Shown piece by piece: positions 16,398 to 26,333 of a stretch of DNA of 64,000 nucleotides. Each line of letters opens with the position of its first letter. Positions within the stretch are counted from its first letter, which is position 1. Where the stretch lies: positions 496,001 to 560,000 of the forward strand of contig NC_011229.1 of NCBI RefSeq assembly GCF_000019685.1, in the 5' to 3' direction. The notes beneath the pieces were generated by a model. The model did not search any database. It was not told the DNA's origin and worked only from the letters and a program-made list of their open reading frames with translations. The position numbers were made by a program, and so were the translations under genes. Source of the DNA: Borrelia duttonii Ly. GTDB lineage: Bacteria > Spirochaetota > Spirochaetia > Borreliales > Borreliaceae.

Positions 16398-16760
16398 ATG
16401 TTTGTGAATAAAAAATATACTGCTAAGGGCAAAAATTTGCCATCTTCTCCAAAAAAGGTGAGACCTATAGCTGATAATATACGAGGCAAGCCTTATAACG
16501 AAGCTGTTGCAATATTGTGCTCTATGCCTAATAAAGGAGCTAAACTTTTGGGAAAAGTAGTTAAATCGGCAGCGTCAAATGCTATGTATCATAATAGAAA
16601 TCTTTCTGAAGATATGATATTTGTAAAGACAGTTATGGTAGATGATGGGAGAAAGCGTAGAAGCATTTGGCCTAGAGCTAGAGGTAGAGCAGATAGGCTT
16701 ATTAATAGAAGTTGTCATATTTTTGTTGAAGTTTATGAAAAGATGTATGGTGGAGAATAG
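16398..16760 (+). CDS. rplV: 50S ribosomal protein L22
   Basis: A 120-residue L22: AKGKNLPSSPKKVRPIADNIRGKPYNEA and the tunnel hairpin and tail VDDGRKRRSIWPRARGRADRLINRSCHIFVEV. The hairpin loop is where macrolide-resistance changes arise in other bacteria; nothing unusual is seen here. Confidence 0.97.
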   Translation: MFVNKKYTAKGKNLPSSPKKVRPIADNIRGKPYNEAVAILCSMPNKGAKLLGKVVKSAASNAMYHNRNLSEDMIFVKTVMVDDGRKRRSIWPRARGRADRLINRSCHIFVEVYEKMYGGE

Positions 16761-16763
16761 GAT

Positions 16764-17594
16764 ATGGGTCAAAAAGTACATCCTTACAGTTTAAGAATTA
16801 AAATTAATAGGGATTGGAAATCAAAGTGGTATTTTGATAAGAAATTATATTCTGAAATTCTTCACGAGGATTTCTTAATAAGACGAGAAACTATGAAATT
16901 TCTTAAAGGAATTAAATTTGATATTTCTGATATAGAAATCATTAGAAATAATCTTCAAAGAGTGACTGTAGTAATTTCTACTCCAAGACCCGGTTCTGTT
17001 ATTGGTGTTAAAGGTGCTAATCTTGAAAAAATTGGTCAATTGTTAACTAGAAAAGTATCTAAAAAAATTAATATTAAAATAAAAGAAATTAAGAAGCCAG
17101 AGTTTGATGCACAAATTGTTGCTAATGGCATAGCAAAACAGTTGGAAAATAGAGCTTCTTATAGGAAACTTTTAAAATCTTCACTCTTGTCTTCTATTTC
17201 TAAAGGTATCCAAGGTATAAAAATTAAAGTTTCAGGTAGACTTGGTGGGGCTGAGATTGCTAGAAGTTTTGAAGTTAAAGAAGGACGAATTCCTTTGCAT
17301 ACTCTTAGAGCAAATATAGATTATGGTTTTGCCGAAGCTTATACAACTTATGGTGTTATTGGTGTTAAAGTTTGGTTATTTAAGGGCGAAATTTTAGGAA
17401 AGCAAATCAATTCAGATGCGGGACAAGTAATTAATAGGAAACCTTCAAAAGATAAGGTTGAGCGTTTTGATAAGGGTAAAATCGATGATAAGGGTAGAAA
17501 GGTTGTAAATGACGATAAATTTTCTAGAGAGAAATTAGAAATTGGATCTAGATCTAAGAATGATTTTAAAAATAAAAATGATTCTGATATCTAG
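16764..17594 (+). CDS. rpsC: 30S ribosomal protein S3 with charged C-terminal tail
   Basis: S3 shows MGQKVHPYSLRI at the N-terminus, the KH motif VIGVKGANLEKIGQL, and RLGGAEIARSFEVKEGRIPLHTLRANIDYG. At 276 residues it exceeds the usual 210-235. The last 55 or so residues (from RKPSKDKVERFDKGK) are a lysine/aspartate-rich, probably disordered tail with no family counterpart that I recognise. Such tails occur in some spirochaete S3 proteins; the function is unknown. Confidence 0.96.
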   Translation: MGQKVHPYSLRIKINRDWKSKWYFDKKLYSEILHEDFLIRRETMKFLKGIKFDISDIEIIRNNLQRVTVVISTPRPGSVIGVKGANLEKIGQLLTRKVSKKINIKIKEIKKPEFDAQIVANGIAKQLENRASYRKLLKSSLLSSISKGIQGIKIKVSGRLGGAEIARSFEVKEGRIPLHTLRANIDYGFAEAYTTYGVIGVKVWLFKGEILGKQINSDAGQVINRKPSKDKVERFDKGKIDDKGRKVVNDDKFSREKLEIGSRSKNDFKNKNDSDI

Positions 17595-17612
17595 AATTTT
17601 AAGGAGCGTTAG

Positions 17613-18029
17613 ATGTTAAGTCCTAGAAAGGTTAAATATAGGAAAAAACAAAGGGGAAGACTTTCTGGAGAGGCTCAGAAGGGTAATAAAATATCTTTTG
17701 GGGAATATGGGCTAGTTTCTCTTGAGGCAGATTTTATTACTGCAAGACAAATTGAAGCAGCTCGTGTTGCTATGACTCGTAGGGTTAAGAGGGGAGGTAA
17801 GGTTTGGATTAGAATATTTCCAGATATACCTTATACTAAAAAGCCAGCTGAAACTAGGATGGGGAAAGGTAAGGGAGGAGTTGATCATTGGAATGCTCCT
17901 GTAAAACTTGGTACTGTTATGTTTGAAATGTCTGGTGTACCTAGAGAACTTGCTGAATCAGCTATGATGCTTGCTAGTTCTAAACTTCCAGTTAAGACTA
18001 CATTTGTTGTAAGACGAGATTTGAGGTGA
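17613..18029 (+). CDS. rplP: 50S ribosomal protein L16
   Basis: A 138-residue L16: [67 protein letters not shown] and [19 protein letters not shown]. It has the standard length and an AAGGAG ribosome site. L16 binds near the A-site tRNA. Confidence 0.97.
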   Translation: MLSPRKVKYRKKQRGRLSGEAQKGNKISFGEYGLVSLEADFITARQIEAARVAMTRRVKRGGKVWIRIFPDIPYTKKPAETRMGKGKGGVDHWNAPVKLGTVMFEMSGVPRELAESAMMLASSKLPVKTTFVVRRDLR

Positions 18030-18032
18030 GTT

Positions 18033-18233
18033 ATGTTAAAAAATTTAAAAGATCTTACTCTTGAAGATATGAAAGCAAAAAGATTAACTTTAAAGAAGGA
18101 ATATATGGATTTAAGATTTAAGACTGTGGTTGGGCATGTTGAGAATCCTTTAAAAAAAAGAGAGCTGAGGCGAGATATTGCAAGGCTTAATACGATAATT
18201 CATGAGTATGCAATAGGTATTAGGAAGGTTTAA
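18033..18233 (+). CDS. rpmC: 50S ribosomal protein L29
   Basis: A 66-residue two-helix protein with [46 protein letters not shown], the L29 pattern. It starts 4 bp after rplP and is followed by rpsQ 6 bp later, the standard position. Confidence 0.95.
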   Translation: MLKNLKDLTLEDMKAKRLTLKKEYMDLRFKTVVGHVENPLKKRELRRDIARLNTIIHEYAIGIRKV

Positions 18234-18238
18234 GTGTT

Positions 18239-18493
18239 ATGGCAAGGGAAAATAAGAAAGAACTGATTGGAAAGGTTGTTAGTGATAAAATGAGCAAAAC
18301 AGTAGTTGTTGAGATTGTTCAAAGAAAAATGCATCCTATCTATCATAAGTACTTAAAAGTTAGCAGAAGAGTTAAGGCGCATGATGAGAGAGAGGAATCG
18401 AAACTTGGTGATAAGGTGAAAATTGTTGAATCCCGACCTATTAGTAAAGAGAAAAGATGGAGACTTATTGAAATTTTGGAGAGATCAAAATAA
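18239..18493 (+). CDS. rpsQ: 30S ribosomal protein S17
   Basis: An 84-residue S17 with the OB-fold pattern [41 protein letters not shown] and [18 protein letters not shown]. The slightly longer gap to rplN (47 bp) holds a clear ribosome site, AGAGGAG, and no obvious promoter. Confidence 0.97.
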   Translation: MARENKKELIGKVVSDKMSKTVVVEIVQRKMHPIYHKYLKVSRRVKAHDEREESKLGDKVKIVESRPISKEKRWRLIEILERSK

Positions 18494-18540
18494 TTTCGAT
18501 TATTTTTATATTAGAAATACAGAGATAGAGGAGATTAATT

Positions 18541-18909
18541 ATGGTACAGATGCAGACATATTTAACTGTTGCTGATAATACAGGTGGTAAAATAGCACAA
18601 TGCATAAAAGTTCTTGGTGGAAGCAAGAGGCGATATGCTAAGGTTGGAGACATAATAGTTATTGCTGTAAAGCAAGCAATTCCTAACTCTCCTGTTAAGA
18701 AAGGAGATGTGCATAAAGCCGTAATTATTAGAACGTCTAAAGAGATAAGACGTAAGAATGGCACTTATGTTCGATTTGATGACAATGCATGTGTTATACT
18801 TGATGCTAATTTAAATCCAAGGGGTAAGAGAGTTTTTGGACCCGTTGCAAGAGAGCTAAGGGATGCTAATTTTATGAAAGTTGTCTCTTTGGCGTCAGAG
18901 GTGATATAA
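18541..18909 (+). CDS. rplN: 50S ribosomal protein L14
   Basis: A 122-residue L14: [47 protein letters not shown] and [31 protein letters not shown]14 contacts 16S rRNA in the intersubunit bridge and binds silencing factor RsfS. It is the first gene of the spc-type block. Confidence 0.98.
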
Positions 18910-18919
18910 GGGGCTATTT

Positions 18920-19225
18920 ATGAAAACAAAGTTGAGAGTTGGTGATAAAGTAAAGATCCTTTGTGGTAAAGATAGAGGTAAAGTTGGTGAAATTGCTAGC
19001 ATAGATAGAAAAAAGTTTAAAGTTACTGTTAAATCTTGTAATATGATTAAGAAGGTTATAAAGGCAAGAACTCCTCAAGAGAAAGGAAAAATAATTGATA
19101 AGGAAGCACCTATGGATATTTCAAATGTGATGTTATTTTCTAATGGTGTGATTTCAAGAGTAGGAATTAAATTTGAGAATAATGAGAAAAAGAGATATCT
19201 TAAAAAAAGTGGGGAGAATGTTTAG
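18920..19225 (+). CDS. rplX: 50S ribosomal protein L24
   Basis: A 101-residue L24 with the KOW motif [22 protein letters not shown], followed by [33 protein letters not shown]. It has the standard family length and position between rplN and rplE. Confidence 0.97.
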
Positions 19226-19228
19226 ATT

Positions 19229-19777
19229 ATGAGTTATATTCCTGAGTTGAAGAGGCGTTATAGAGATAATATTGTAAAAGAACTTGTTAGCGAATTTCAA
19301 TATAAATCTATTATGCAAGCTCCAAAAATAGAAAAAATTGTTGTTTCTATGGGTGTAGGTGATGCTGTTAAGAATAAAAAGCTTTTAGATTCAGCTGTTA
19401 TGGAACTTAGTCAGATTACTGGACAGAAAGCTGTAAAGACAAAGGCTAAAAAAGCTATTTCTGGATTTAAGATTAGACAAGGTCAAGAAATAGGTGCTAA
19501 AGTTACACTTCGTGGTAACATGATGTATGAATTTTTATATAAGCTTGTTAATTTAGCATTGCCTCGTGTTAAAGATTTTAGAGGTATAAATGGCAATGCT
19601 TTTGATGGGAATGGCAATTGTTCTTTTGGAATAGCAGAGCAAATAATATTTTCTGAGATAGATTATGATAAAATAGAGAGGATATCTGGGTTGAATGTTA
19701 CAATAGTAACCACGGCTTTAAACGATAAGGAAGGTAAAGCTTTGCTTGCTAAGTTTGGTATGCCATTTAGTAATTAA
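19229..19777 (+). CDS. rplE: 50S ribosomal protein L5
   Basis: A 182-residue L5: [76 protein letters not shown] and [20 protein letters not shown]. It binds 5S rRNA and the P-site tRNA. It begins 3 bp after rplX. Confidence 0.97.
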   Translation: MSYIPELKRRYRDNIVKELVSEFQYKSIMQAPKIEKIVVSMGVGDAVKNKKLLDSAVMELSQITGQKAVKTKAKKAISGFKIRQGQEIGAKVTLRGNMMYEFLYKLVNLALPRVKDFRGINGNAFDGNGNCSFGIAEQIIFSEIDYDKIERISGLNVTIVTTALNDKEGKALLAKFGMPFSN

Positions 19778-19791
19778 AGGAGTTTTTATTT

Positions 19792-19977
19792 ATGGCTAAA
19801 AAATCAATGATAGTTAAGGCCTTACGAAAGCCAAAATATAAAACGAGACAAAAAAATAGGTGTAAGTTATGTGGACGTCCTAAGGGCTATATGAGAGATT
19901 TTAGTATGTGTCGTATATGTTTTAGGAATCATGCATCTGCAGGATTGATTCCTGGTGTCTCAAAGTCAAGTTGGTAA
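19792..19977 (+). CDS. rpsN: 30S ribosomal protein S14, zinc-binding short form
   Basis: A 61-residue S14 of the C+ (zinc) type. The four cysteines lie in [20 protein letters not shown], with the C-terminal [18 protein letters not shown]. It has the standard position between rplE and rpsH, with an AAAGGAG ribosome site. Confidence 0.97.
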   Translation: MAKKSMIVKALRKPKYKTRQKNRCKLCGRPKGYMRDFSMCRICFRNHASAGLIPGVSKSSW

Positions 19978-19986
19978 GGAGAATTT

Positions 19987-20385
19987 ATGGCTGTTACACA
20001 TTCAGTGGGAGATATGTTAACTAAGATAAGAAATGCGAGCAGGGTGAAACATGAGTCTGTAGATTTAAAGATGTCTAAAATAAATAGGTCTATATTAGAT
20101 ATTCTTAAGGAAGAAGGATATATTAAAAATTATAATATTTTTGATAAAAAAGGTATTCCTTTTATTAAGGCAATGTTGAATTATGATGGTAAGAGAAATC
20201 CGGCTATAAATAGAATAGATGCTATTTCAACTCCTGGGAGAAAAGTTTATTCTTCATACAAAAATATGCCAAGAATCAAAAATGGATATGGCATATTAAT
20301 AGTGTCGTCTTCAAAAGGTGTTATTACTGGCAAGCAAGCCAAAGATAATAAAGTAGGTGGTGAGCTAATCTGCTCAGTTTGGTAA
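19987..20385 (+). CDS. rpsH: 30S ribosomal protein S8
   Basis: A 132-residue S8: VGDMLTKIRNASRVKHESVDLKMSKINRSILDILKEEGYI and the C-terminal GILIVSSSKGVITGKQAKDNKVGGELICSVW. In E. coli S8 is the repressor of the spc operon; no target site was identified here. Confidence 0.97.
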   Translation: MAVTHSVGDMLTKIRNASRVKHESVDLKMSKINRSILDILKEEGYIKNYNIFDKKGIPFIKAMLNYDGKRNPAINRIDAISTPGRKVYSSYKNMPRIKNGYGILIVSSSKGVITGKQAKDNKVGGELICSVW

Positions 20386-20404
20386 GGTTAAGAGGTAGGT
20401 AAAT

Positions 20405-20947
20405 ATGTCACGTATTGGTAAACTTCCTATAAAGATCGCTGATTCTGTTAAAGTTGATATTAAGGATAATTTTATAACAGTTGAAGGTAAAAGGGGTAAA
20501 TTAAGTCAAGAGATAAATAGTAGCATTCGGGTTAAAATTGAAGACAACAATATTATTGTTGAGAGAGCTTTTAATGATAAACAGACAAGAGCTTTTCATG
20601 GACTTTATAGAAGCTTGATTTTTAATATGGTTAAGGGAGTATCAGATGGGTTTTCAAAATCTCTTACTATTAATGGTATAGGATATAGGGTTGAACAACA
20701 AGGTAATAGTCTATTTTTTAATTTGGGATACTCAACTCAGTTTGAATATGTAATTCCTGAAGGAATTAATATTCGCCTTGATGGTAATACTAAAATTGCT
20801 GTTGAAGGTATAGATAAATGTAGGGTTGGCCAGGTTGCTGCAGAGATTAGAAGCTTAAAAGTTCCAGAGCCTTATAAAGGTAAGGGAATTAAATATGATA
20901 ATGAAGTAATCAGACGAAAAGTAGGAAAATCAGGAGTAAAGAAGTAG
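20405..20947 (+). CDS. rplF: 50S ribosomal protein L6
   Basis: A 180-residue L6 with the duplicated fold: MSRIGKLPIKIADSVKV at the N-terminus and the C-terminal signature VPEPYKGKGIKYDNEVIRRKVGKSGVKK. It has normal length and position. Confidence 0.97.
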   Translation: MSRIGKLPIKIADSVKVDIKDNFITVEGKRGKLSQEINSSIRVKIEDNNIIVERAFNDKQTRAFHGLYRSLIFNMVKGVSDGFSKSLTINGIGYRVEQQGNSLFFNLGYSTQFEYVIPEGINIRLDGNTKIAVEGIDKCRVGQVAAEIRSLKVPEPYKGKGIKYDNEVIRRKVGKSGVKK

Positions 20948-20964
20948 GTTTTAGGTGAATTTTT

Positions 20965-21324
20965 ATGAAAAAAGTGAAAGAAGCTGAAAAAAGAAATATA
21001 AAGCGTAAAAAAAGAATAAGAGATAGAATTGGATTTGGTGTCGCAGAGAGACCTAGAGTTACAATTTTCAAATCTAATAAATATTTTTATGCTCAAGTCA
21101 TTGATGATATAGTAGGTCATACTCTTGCAAGTGTTTCTACTATTGAAAAGGAGCTTAGTTTGAACAAAAATATTAGTGATGTAAAGAAACTAGGTGAAGT
21201 TCTTGCAAAAAGACTAAAAGATAAAAATATCAGTAAGCTTATATTCGATAGAAATGGTTATAAATATCATGGGCTTATTGCAGGTTTTGCAACTGCTTTG
21301 CGTGAAGCTGGTATTGATGTTTAG
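20965..21324 (+). CDS. rplR: 50S ribosomal protein L18
   Basis: A 119-residue L18, a 5S rRNA-binding protein: [35 protein letters not shown] and the C-terminal [26 protein letters not shown]. Confidence 0.97.
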   Translation: MKKVKEAEKRNIKRKKRIRDRIGFGVAERPRVTIFKSNKYFYAQVIDDIVGHTLASVSTIEKELSLNKNISDVKKLGEVLAKRLKDKNISKLIFDRNGYKYHGLIAGFATALREAGIDV

Positions 21325-21335
21325 GGGGAATTATA

Positions 21336-21830
21336 GTGGAATCTCAAGTTCATAAAAAGCAAATAGAAAAATTAATATCACTAAATAGAGTTACTAAAGT
21401 TGTAAAGGGTGGGAGAAGATTTTCTTTTTCTGCATTTATGGTTGTTGGTGATGGTGAGGGTAAGGTTGGCTGGGGTTTTGGAAAGGCTAATGATGCTAGT
21501 GATGCAATAAAAAAAAGTTTAACGAATGCTAGGAAGAATTTAAAAACCGTTCCTATTAAAAAAGGTACTCTTCCTAATATGGTCATTGGGAATTTTAAGA
21601 AGGCTAAGGTTTTAATTAAGCCTGCAACTCAAGGTACTGGTATTATTGCGGGTGGGCCTGTTCGTGCTGTCATGGAAGCTTTGGGAGTACATGATATTTT
21701 AAGTAAATCTCTTGGTTCAAATAATTCTATGAATGTAGTAAAAGCAACTTTTAAAGCATTTGAGTTAGTGTTAGATGCTAGGAAAATAGCTCATATAAGA
21801 GGTAAGACTTTAAGAACGTTATGGAGTTAA
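21336..21830 (+). CDS. rpsE: 30S ribosomal protein S5
   Basis: A 164-residue S5 starting at GTG 21336: [75 protein letters not shown]5 lines the mRNA entry channel and affects decoding fidelity. Confidence 0.97.
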   Translation: MESQVHKKQIEKLISLNRVTKVVKGGRRFSFSAFMVVGDGEGKVGWGFGKANDASDAIKKSLTNARKNLKTVPIKKGTLPNMVIGNFKKAKVLIKPATQGTGIIAGGPVRAVMEALGVHDILSKSLGSNNSMNVVKATFKAFELVLDARKIAHIRGKTLRTLWS

Positions 21831-21833
21831 TAT

Positions 21834-22145
21834 ATGATTAAGAGAAAATTGCGACTTCAGCTTAAGAAAATTAGATTTAAAGCTGCAAGGTCTAGATTTA
21901 AAAATAAGGCTTTTATTAAAAGAATGGAATATAATAGAGAAGTTATTGCTAAGAGTGATATTAAGGTTGAAGTTGAACTTAGGAGAAGTCTTATTGGAAA
22001 ATCGGATAGTAAAGTGAAGACATTAAAGGCTTTAGGTCTAAAGAGAATAGGAGATAAAAGAATTCATATTTTAAATAAATCTCTTCAGGGAATGCTTAAT
22101 AGTGTAATTAGCATGGTTTTTATAAGTGAGGTGACAGATGATTAA
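21834..22145 (+). CDS. rpmD: 50S ribosomal protein L30 with basic N-terminal extension
   Basis: The C-terminal 60 residues (from IKVEVELRRSLIGKSDSKVKTLKALGLKRIGDKR) are a recognisable L30. It is preceded by about 42 extra residues that are strongly basic (KRKLRLQLKKIRFKAARSRFKNK), giving 103 residues against the usual 58-62. The start ATG 21834 is 3 bp after rpsE, and no internal methionine with a ribosome site fits the short form, so the extension is probably translated. It overlaps rplO by 8 bp. Confidence 0.88.
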   Translation: MIKRKLRLQLKKIRFKAARSRFKNKAFIKRMEYNREVIAKSDIKVEVELRRSLIGKSDSKVKTLKALGLKRIGDKRIHILNKSLQGMLNSVISMVFISEVTDD

Positions 22146-22575
22146 GCTAAAGAGACCTTTAGGGGCTAATAAATCTAAAAAAATTGTTGGTAGAGGTCAA
22201 GGATCTGGTCTTGGTAAAACTTCTGGTAGAGGACAGAAAGGACAAAAAGCTAGAAATAGTTCACCAAGAATTGGCTTTGAAGGAGGTCAAACTCCTCTTT
22301 ATAGAAGACTGCCAAGGCGAGGCTTTTCTAATCATGATTATAAGATAAGATATGAGGTTGTAGGACTTGGTGATATAGATAGAAAGTTTGAAACCGGTGA
22401 TTTAGTAAATTATGATACTTTATTTCAAAAAGGGCTTGTAAATAAAAATAAAAAAAATATTAAGATTTTAGCTAATGGTGAACTTACTAAAAAGGTAAAT
22501 TTTGAAATTTCTCGTATTTCAAAATTTGCTGAAGAGTTGGCAACAAAAATTGGCTGCAGTATAAAATTGATCTAG
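22138..22575 (+). CDS. rplO: 50S ribosomal protein L15
   Basis: A 145-residue L15: GANKSKKIVGRGQGSGLGKTSGRGQKGQKAR, FEGGQTPLYRRLPRRGF and the C-terminal KVNFEISRISKFAEELATKIGCSIKLI. It overlaps the end of rpmD by 8 bp and precedes secY, the standard order. Confidence 0.97.
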   Translation: MIKLKRPLGANKSKKIVGRGQGSGLGKTSGRGQKGQKARNSSPRIGFEGGQTPLYRRLPRRGFSNHDYKIRYEVVGLGDIDRKFETGDLVNYDTLFQKGLVNKNKKNIKILANGELTKKVNFEISRISKFAEELATKIGCSIKLI

Positions 22576-22587
22576 AATGGTAATGAA

Positions 22588-23892
22588 ATGAAAGGTTTGT
22601 TTTTAAATTTATTGACGATTAAAGATTTAAGGAGCAAATTTTTATTTACTCTATTTATTCTTTTTATTTTTAGAGTGGGTTCATATTTGCCAATTCCAGG
22701 AATAGATCCTGTGGCTCTTAGAAGTTATTTTAAATCTCAATCGGATTTTTCAATTACTAATTATTTTGATTTTTTCTCAGGTGGTGCTTTTAGTAATTTT
22801 TCCATATTTATGCTTAGCATAGGTCCTTATATTTCAGCATCAATTATTATCCAACTTCTTGTTTATTCTTTCCCTTCTTTAAAAAAAATGCAAGAAGGGG
22901 ATAATGGACGGAAGAAAATAAAAAAATATACGAAATATTTAACTATTGTTGCAGCAATGGCTCAAGGATATGCTACTAGTCTTTATGCTAAGAGTATTCC
23001 AGGGGCATTGAATATACCTTTTTATAGATATATTTTTGTTGCTATTTTAACAGTTACTACTGGTACTTTTGTTCTTTTATGGCTTGGAGAACAAATTAAT
23101 CAGAGAGGAATTGGAAATGGTGTGTCTTTAATAATATTCTCAGGGATAGTAGTGAGATTGCAGGCAGCTTTGTTTAATTTATTTCAAAGTATGAGAGATC
23201 CATCTCAAAATATCAATCCTGTTTTTGTAATATTAGTGTTAAGTATTTTTATTTTGGTTGTTATATTAATTATATATGAATACAAAGCACAAAGACGTAT
23301 TTCTATTCATTATGCGAGGGCAAATTCAAAAAATACTGTTAGTTCATATTTGCCAATTAAGCTTAATCCTTCAGGTGTTTTGCCTGTTATTTTTGCATCT
23401 GTACTTATTACTTTACCTTTGCAAATTTTAAGTGGATTTGCTGGTACTTCTGTTCTATCAAGACAAATTTTATCTTATTTAAGACCTAATGGGCTTTATT
23501 ATACGTTGTTGAACGTATGTTTAATAATAGGATTTACATATTTTTATTCCAAAATACAATTAAGTCCAAAAGATATAAGTAATAATATTCTAAAGAATGG
23601 TGGTACTATTCCGGGTATCAAGGCAGATGAGATGGAAGCTTATTTGGATAAAATTATGAATAGAACATTATTCTCAGGCTCTATTTTTTTATCCATGATT
23701 GCAATTATTCCTTTTTTAGTGCAAAATATTTTTAGATTTCCTTATGATGTCTCAAGAATTATGGGTAGTTCTTCGTTGCTTATCATGGTAGGAGTAGCGC
23801 TTGATACATTAATTCAGATTGATGCATATTTAAAGACTCAAGGATTGTCACGTGGGCCTGGTAAAAAATATGCATTTTTACAGAAAATTTAG
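22588..23892 (+). CDS. secY: Preprotein translocase subunit SecY
   Basis: A 434-residue polytopic protein with about ten membrane helices: FTLFILFIFRVGSYLPIPGIDP, the plug region FFSGGAFSNFSIFMLSIGPYISASIIIQLL, WLGEQINQRGIGNGVSLIIFSGIV, LPIKLNPSGVLPVIFASVLITLP, and SRIMGSSSLLIMVGVALDTLIQIDAYL. It forms the SecYEG channel. Unusually it is followed directly by rpmJ, without the adk, map and infA genes found at this place in many bacteria. Confidence 0.97.
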   Translation: MKGLFLNLLTIKDLRSKFLFTLFILFIFRVGSYLPIPGIDPVALRSYFKSQSDFSITNYFDFFSGGAFSNFSIFMLSIGPYISASIIIQLLVYSFPSLKKMQEGDNGRKKIKKYTKYLTIVAAMAQGYATSLYAKSIPGALNIPFYRYIFVAILTVTTGTFVLLWLGEQINQRGIGNGVSLIIFSGIVVRLQAALFNLFQSMRDPSQNINPVFVILVLSIFILVVILIIYEYKAQRRISIHYARANSKNTVSSYLPIKLNPSGVLPVIFASVLITLPLQILSGFAGTSVLSRQILSYLRPNGLYYTLLNVCLIIGFTYFYSKIQLSPKDISNNILKNGGTIPGIKADEMEAYLDKIMNRTLFSGSIFLSMIAIIPFLVQNIFRFPYDVSRIMGSSSLLIMVGVALDTLIQIDAYLKTQGLSRGPGKKYAFLQKI

Positions 23893-23901
23893 GAGTGATT
23901 T

Positions 23902-24015
23902 ATGAAAGTTAGGGTTAGTGTCAAGCCAATTTGTGAAAAATGTAAAGTAATAAAGAGGAAAGGTGTTTTAAGAATTATTTGTGATAATCTTAAACATAAG
24001 CAAAGACAAAAATAA
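23902..24015 (+). CDS. rpmJ: 50S ribosomal protein L36
   Basis: A 37-codon gene from ATG 23902 to TAA 24013-24015. The product begins [21 protein letters not shown] and keeps the zinc ligands of the C+ form: CEKC, a later Cys in IICDN and a His in KHKQRQK. The ribosome site is AGGAG. It sits between secY and rpsM, as in many spc/alpha operons. Confidence 0.96.
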
Positions 24016-24024
24016 GGGGAAAAA

Positions 24025-24402
24025 ATGGCTAGAATAGCAGGAATAGATTTGCCAAATAATAAGCAACTTCAAATTGCTCTTACTTCTATCTATGGAATAG
24101 GAAGATCTAGAGCTTTAGAAATTTGCAAAAAAACAGGTATTTTGCCAGAAAAGAGAGCTAAAGATTTAGACAATGAAGAAGTTAATAAGCTTAGAAAGAT
24201 AATTGAGAGTGACTATGTTGTTGAGGGAAAGCTTAGAAGTGAATTAGCTATGTCTATTAAAAGGCTTATGGATATTGCATGTTATAGAGGACTTCGGCAT
24301 AGAAAAGGGTTGCCCTTAAGAGGTCAGAGAACCAAAACTAATGCAAGAACTAGGAAAGGAAAGAGAAAAACTGTGGCTAATAAAAAGATAGCCGCTAAAT
24401 AA
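24025..24402 (+). CDS. rpsM: 30S ribosomal protein S13
   Basis: A 125-residue S13: [34 protein letters not shown] with a helix-hairpin-helix, and [29 protein letters not shown] near the C-terminus. It has a GGGG-rich ribosome site and standard length. Confidence 0.97.
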   Translation: MARIAGIDLPNNKQLQIALTSIYGIGRSRALEICKKTGILPEKRAKDLDNEEVNKLRKIIESDYVVEGKLRSELAMSIKRLMDIACYRGLRHRKGLPLRGQRTKTNARTRKGKRKTVANKKIAAK

Positions 24403-24432
24403 GGTTGTTTTATTGATGGAGGAGGGAGAAAT

Positions 24433-24822
24433 TTGAGTGCGAAAGTATCAACTAATAAAAGAAAGGTAAAAAGAAGTATTGGTGAGGGTAATGTTTATAT
24501 ACAGGCTACTTTTAATAATACAATTGTAACTGTGTCAGACATAAGAGGAAATACTTTAGCTTGGGCAAGTGCAGGTGGAATGGGCTTTAAAGGTGCTAAA
24601 AAGTCAACCCCTTATGCTGCTCAAATGACAGCAGAGGCAGCTTTAGGAAAGGTAAAGGATTTTGGTATTAATTATGTTCATGTTTTTGTTAAAGGTCCAG
24701 GAATTGGTAGAGAATCTGCCATACGAGCTGTTGGATCATCAGGTATCATTGTTAAGTCAATCTCAGATGTTACTCCAATACCACATAATGGGTGTAGACC
24801 CAAAAAAACCAGACGAGTTTAG
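24433..24822 (+). CDS. rpsK: 30S ribosomal protein S11
   Basis: A 129-residue S11 from TTG 24433, preceded by a strong GGAGGAGGGAG. Motifs include [46 protein letters not shown] and the C-terminal [18 protein letters not shown]. Confidence 0.97.
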   Translation: MSAKVSTNKRKVKRSIGEGNVYIQATFNNTIVTVSDIRGNTLAWASAGGMGFKGAKKSTPYAAQMTAEAALGKVKDFGINYVHVFVKGPGIGRESAIRAVGSSGIIVKSISDVTPIPHNGCRPKKTRRV

Positions 24823-24837
24823 TTAGAGGAGCTATTA

Positions 24838-25869
24838 ATGTCTTTAGGAAAGCTTTTAAAAGATTTTACTATACCTGATAGGATTGAATTTGTGAGGGGA
24901 GAGGATGATGGCTCTTATGGAAAATTTATAATATATCCTTTTGAGAAAGGTTTTGGTGTTACTATTGGAAATACTTTAAGACGTGTATTATTGTCTTCTA
25001 TTGAGGGATATGCTATTTCGGCTATGAGAATTCAATCTAATCAAGAAGAGTCTTTAAAGATTGTTTCAAGTGAATTTGATTTAATCCCTGGAGTTATGGA
25101 AGATACTCTTGAAGTAATTGCTAATATTAAAAATGTTCATTTAAAGTTGGATGAAGGAGTTACAAATACAACAATAAATCTTTCTGTTAATGGGAAGGAT
25201 AATAATGTTTTAAAAGCAGGTCATCTTGAGAGAGAAGGTGTTGAAGTTTTTAATAAAGATTTAGTTATTGCCACACTTTCAAGTGATGCAAATTTAGATT
25301 TTGAATTTCAAGTTAATTATGGAAGAGGATATGTTTCTTCTGAACAAAATGCAAAATATTTAGAAGAAGTTAATACTATTGCTCTTGATTCTATATTCTC
25401 TCCAATAGAAAAAGTAACATATTCTGTTGAGGATACTAGAGTTGGACAGAGATCTGATTATGATAAACTTGTTATGGAAATTTGGACAACAGGTGTAATT
25501 AGTGCTAAGGATGCAATTAAAAAGGCAGCTTCTGTAGTAAGAGAGTTTTTACTTCCATTAGTTAATTTTGAAGATAAAGTTATTCATTCTGTTGATTATG
25601 CTGAATTTAGAGATTCTGACATACTTAGTATGAATGTTGAAAAATTAAATTTGTCTGTTAGATCTCTTAACTGTTTAATTAAGGAAAATGTTAAGACTTT
25701 AGGGGAACTTATTAGCAAAAGTCCTGTAGAGCTTTCAAAGGCAAGAAATTTTGGAAAAAAGAGTTTAGAAGAGATAGTTGAAAAGCTTAATGCTTATGGG
25801 TTATTTTTGGGAATGTCTAAGGTAGAAGCTCTTAAAGTATTAAGTAAACACGATAAAATATCTCATTAA
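24838..25869 (+). CDS. rpoA: DNA-directed RNA polymerase subunit alpha
   Basis: The 343-residue alpha subunit has the dimerising N-terminal domain (FEKGFGVTIGNTLRRVLLSSIEGYAISAMRI) and the C-terminal domain that contacts UP elements and activators (LSVRSLNCLIKENVKTLGELISKSPVELSKARNFGKKSLEEIVEKL). Length is slightly above the usual 315-330. It is flanked by rpsK and rplQ, as in the alpha operon. Confidence 0.98.
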   Translation: MSLGKLLKDFTIPDRIEFVRGEDDGSYGKFIIYPFEKGFGVTIGNTLRRVLLSSIEGYAISAMRIQSNQEESLKIVSSEFDLIPGVMEDTLEVIANIKNVHLKLDEGVTNTTINLSVNGKDNNVLKAGHLEREGVEVFNKDLVIATLSSDANLDFEFQVNYGRGYVSSEQNAKYLEEVNTIALDSIFSPIEKVTYSVEDTRVGQRSDYDKLVMEIWTTGVISAKDAIKKAASVVREFLLPLVNFEDKVIHSVDYAEFRDSDILSMNVEKLNLSVRSLNCLIKENVKTLGELISKSPVELSKARNFGKKSLEEIVEKLNAYGLFLGMSKVEALKVLSKHDKISH

Positions 25870-25887
25870 AAGGGAGATCATTTTTAT

Positions 25888-26259
25888 ATGAAGACTAAGG
25901 TAGGATTTAATAGATTAGATAGAAAATCAAGTCATAGAAAGGCGCTTTTAAAAAATATGGTAATTTCTCTTTTTAGGCATGAGAGAATAACTTCTACTAA
26001 GGCAAAATTAAGTGAAGTTAGAAGATTTGCTGAGAAGTTAATTACGAGAGCCAAAGTTGATAGCGTGCATAATAGGAGAGAAATATCAAAATTTATACAT
26101 GATAAGTATATCCTTAATAAATTATTTACTAAAATTTCCCCTATCTTTAAAGAAAGAAAGGGTGGTTATACTAGGGTTATTAAGCTAGGACAAAGGTATG
26201 GAGATGCAGCTGAAATGGCAATTCTGGAACTAGTGGATAAAACCTTAGGAGAAAAGTAA
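25888..26259 (+). CDS. rplQ: 50S ribosomal protein L17
   Basis: A 123-residue L17: [47 protein letters not shown] and [26 protein letters not shown]. It is the last gene of the ribosomal cluster. A short CCTTT-T-AAAGG stem (26284-26294) lies in the gap before rny, but it is too weak to call a terminator. Confidence 0.97.
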
Positions 26260-26333
26260 TATTCTTTACATATTAAGTTAATCCTTTTAAAGGGTTTATA
26301 CTTATTTGTTTGTTGGAATAGGGGGGTAATTGT

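Noticed and set aside
26284..26294. CCTTT-T-AAAGG as terminator after rplQ
   Set aside because: The stem is only 5 bp with a 1-nt loop and no T-run, so it is too weak to call.
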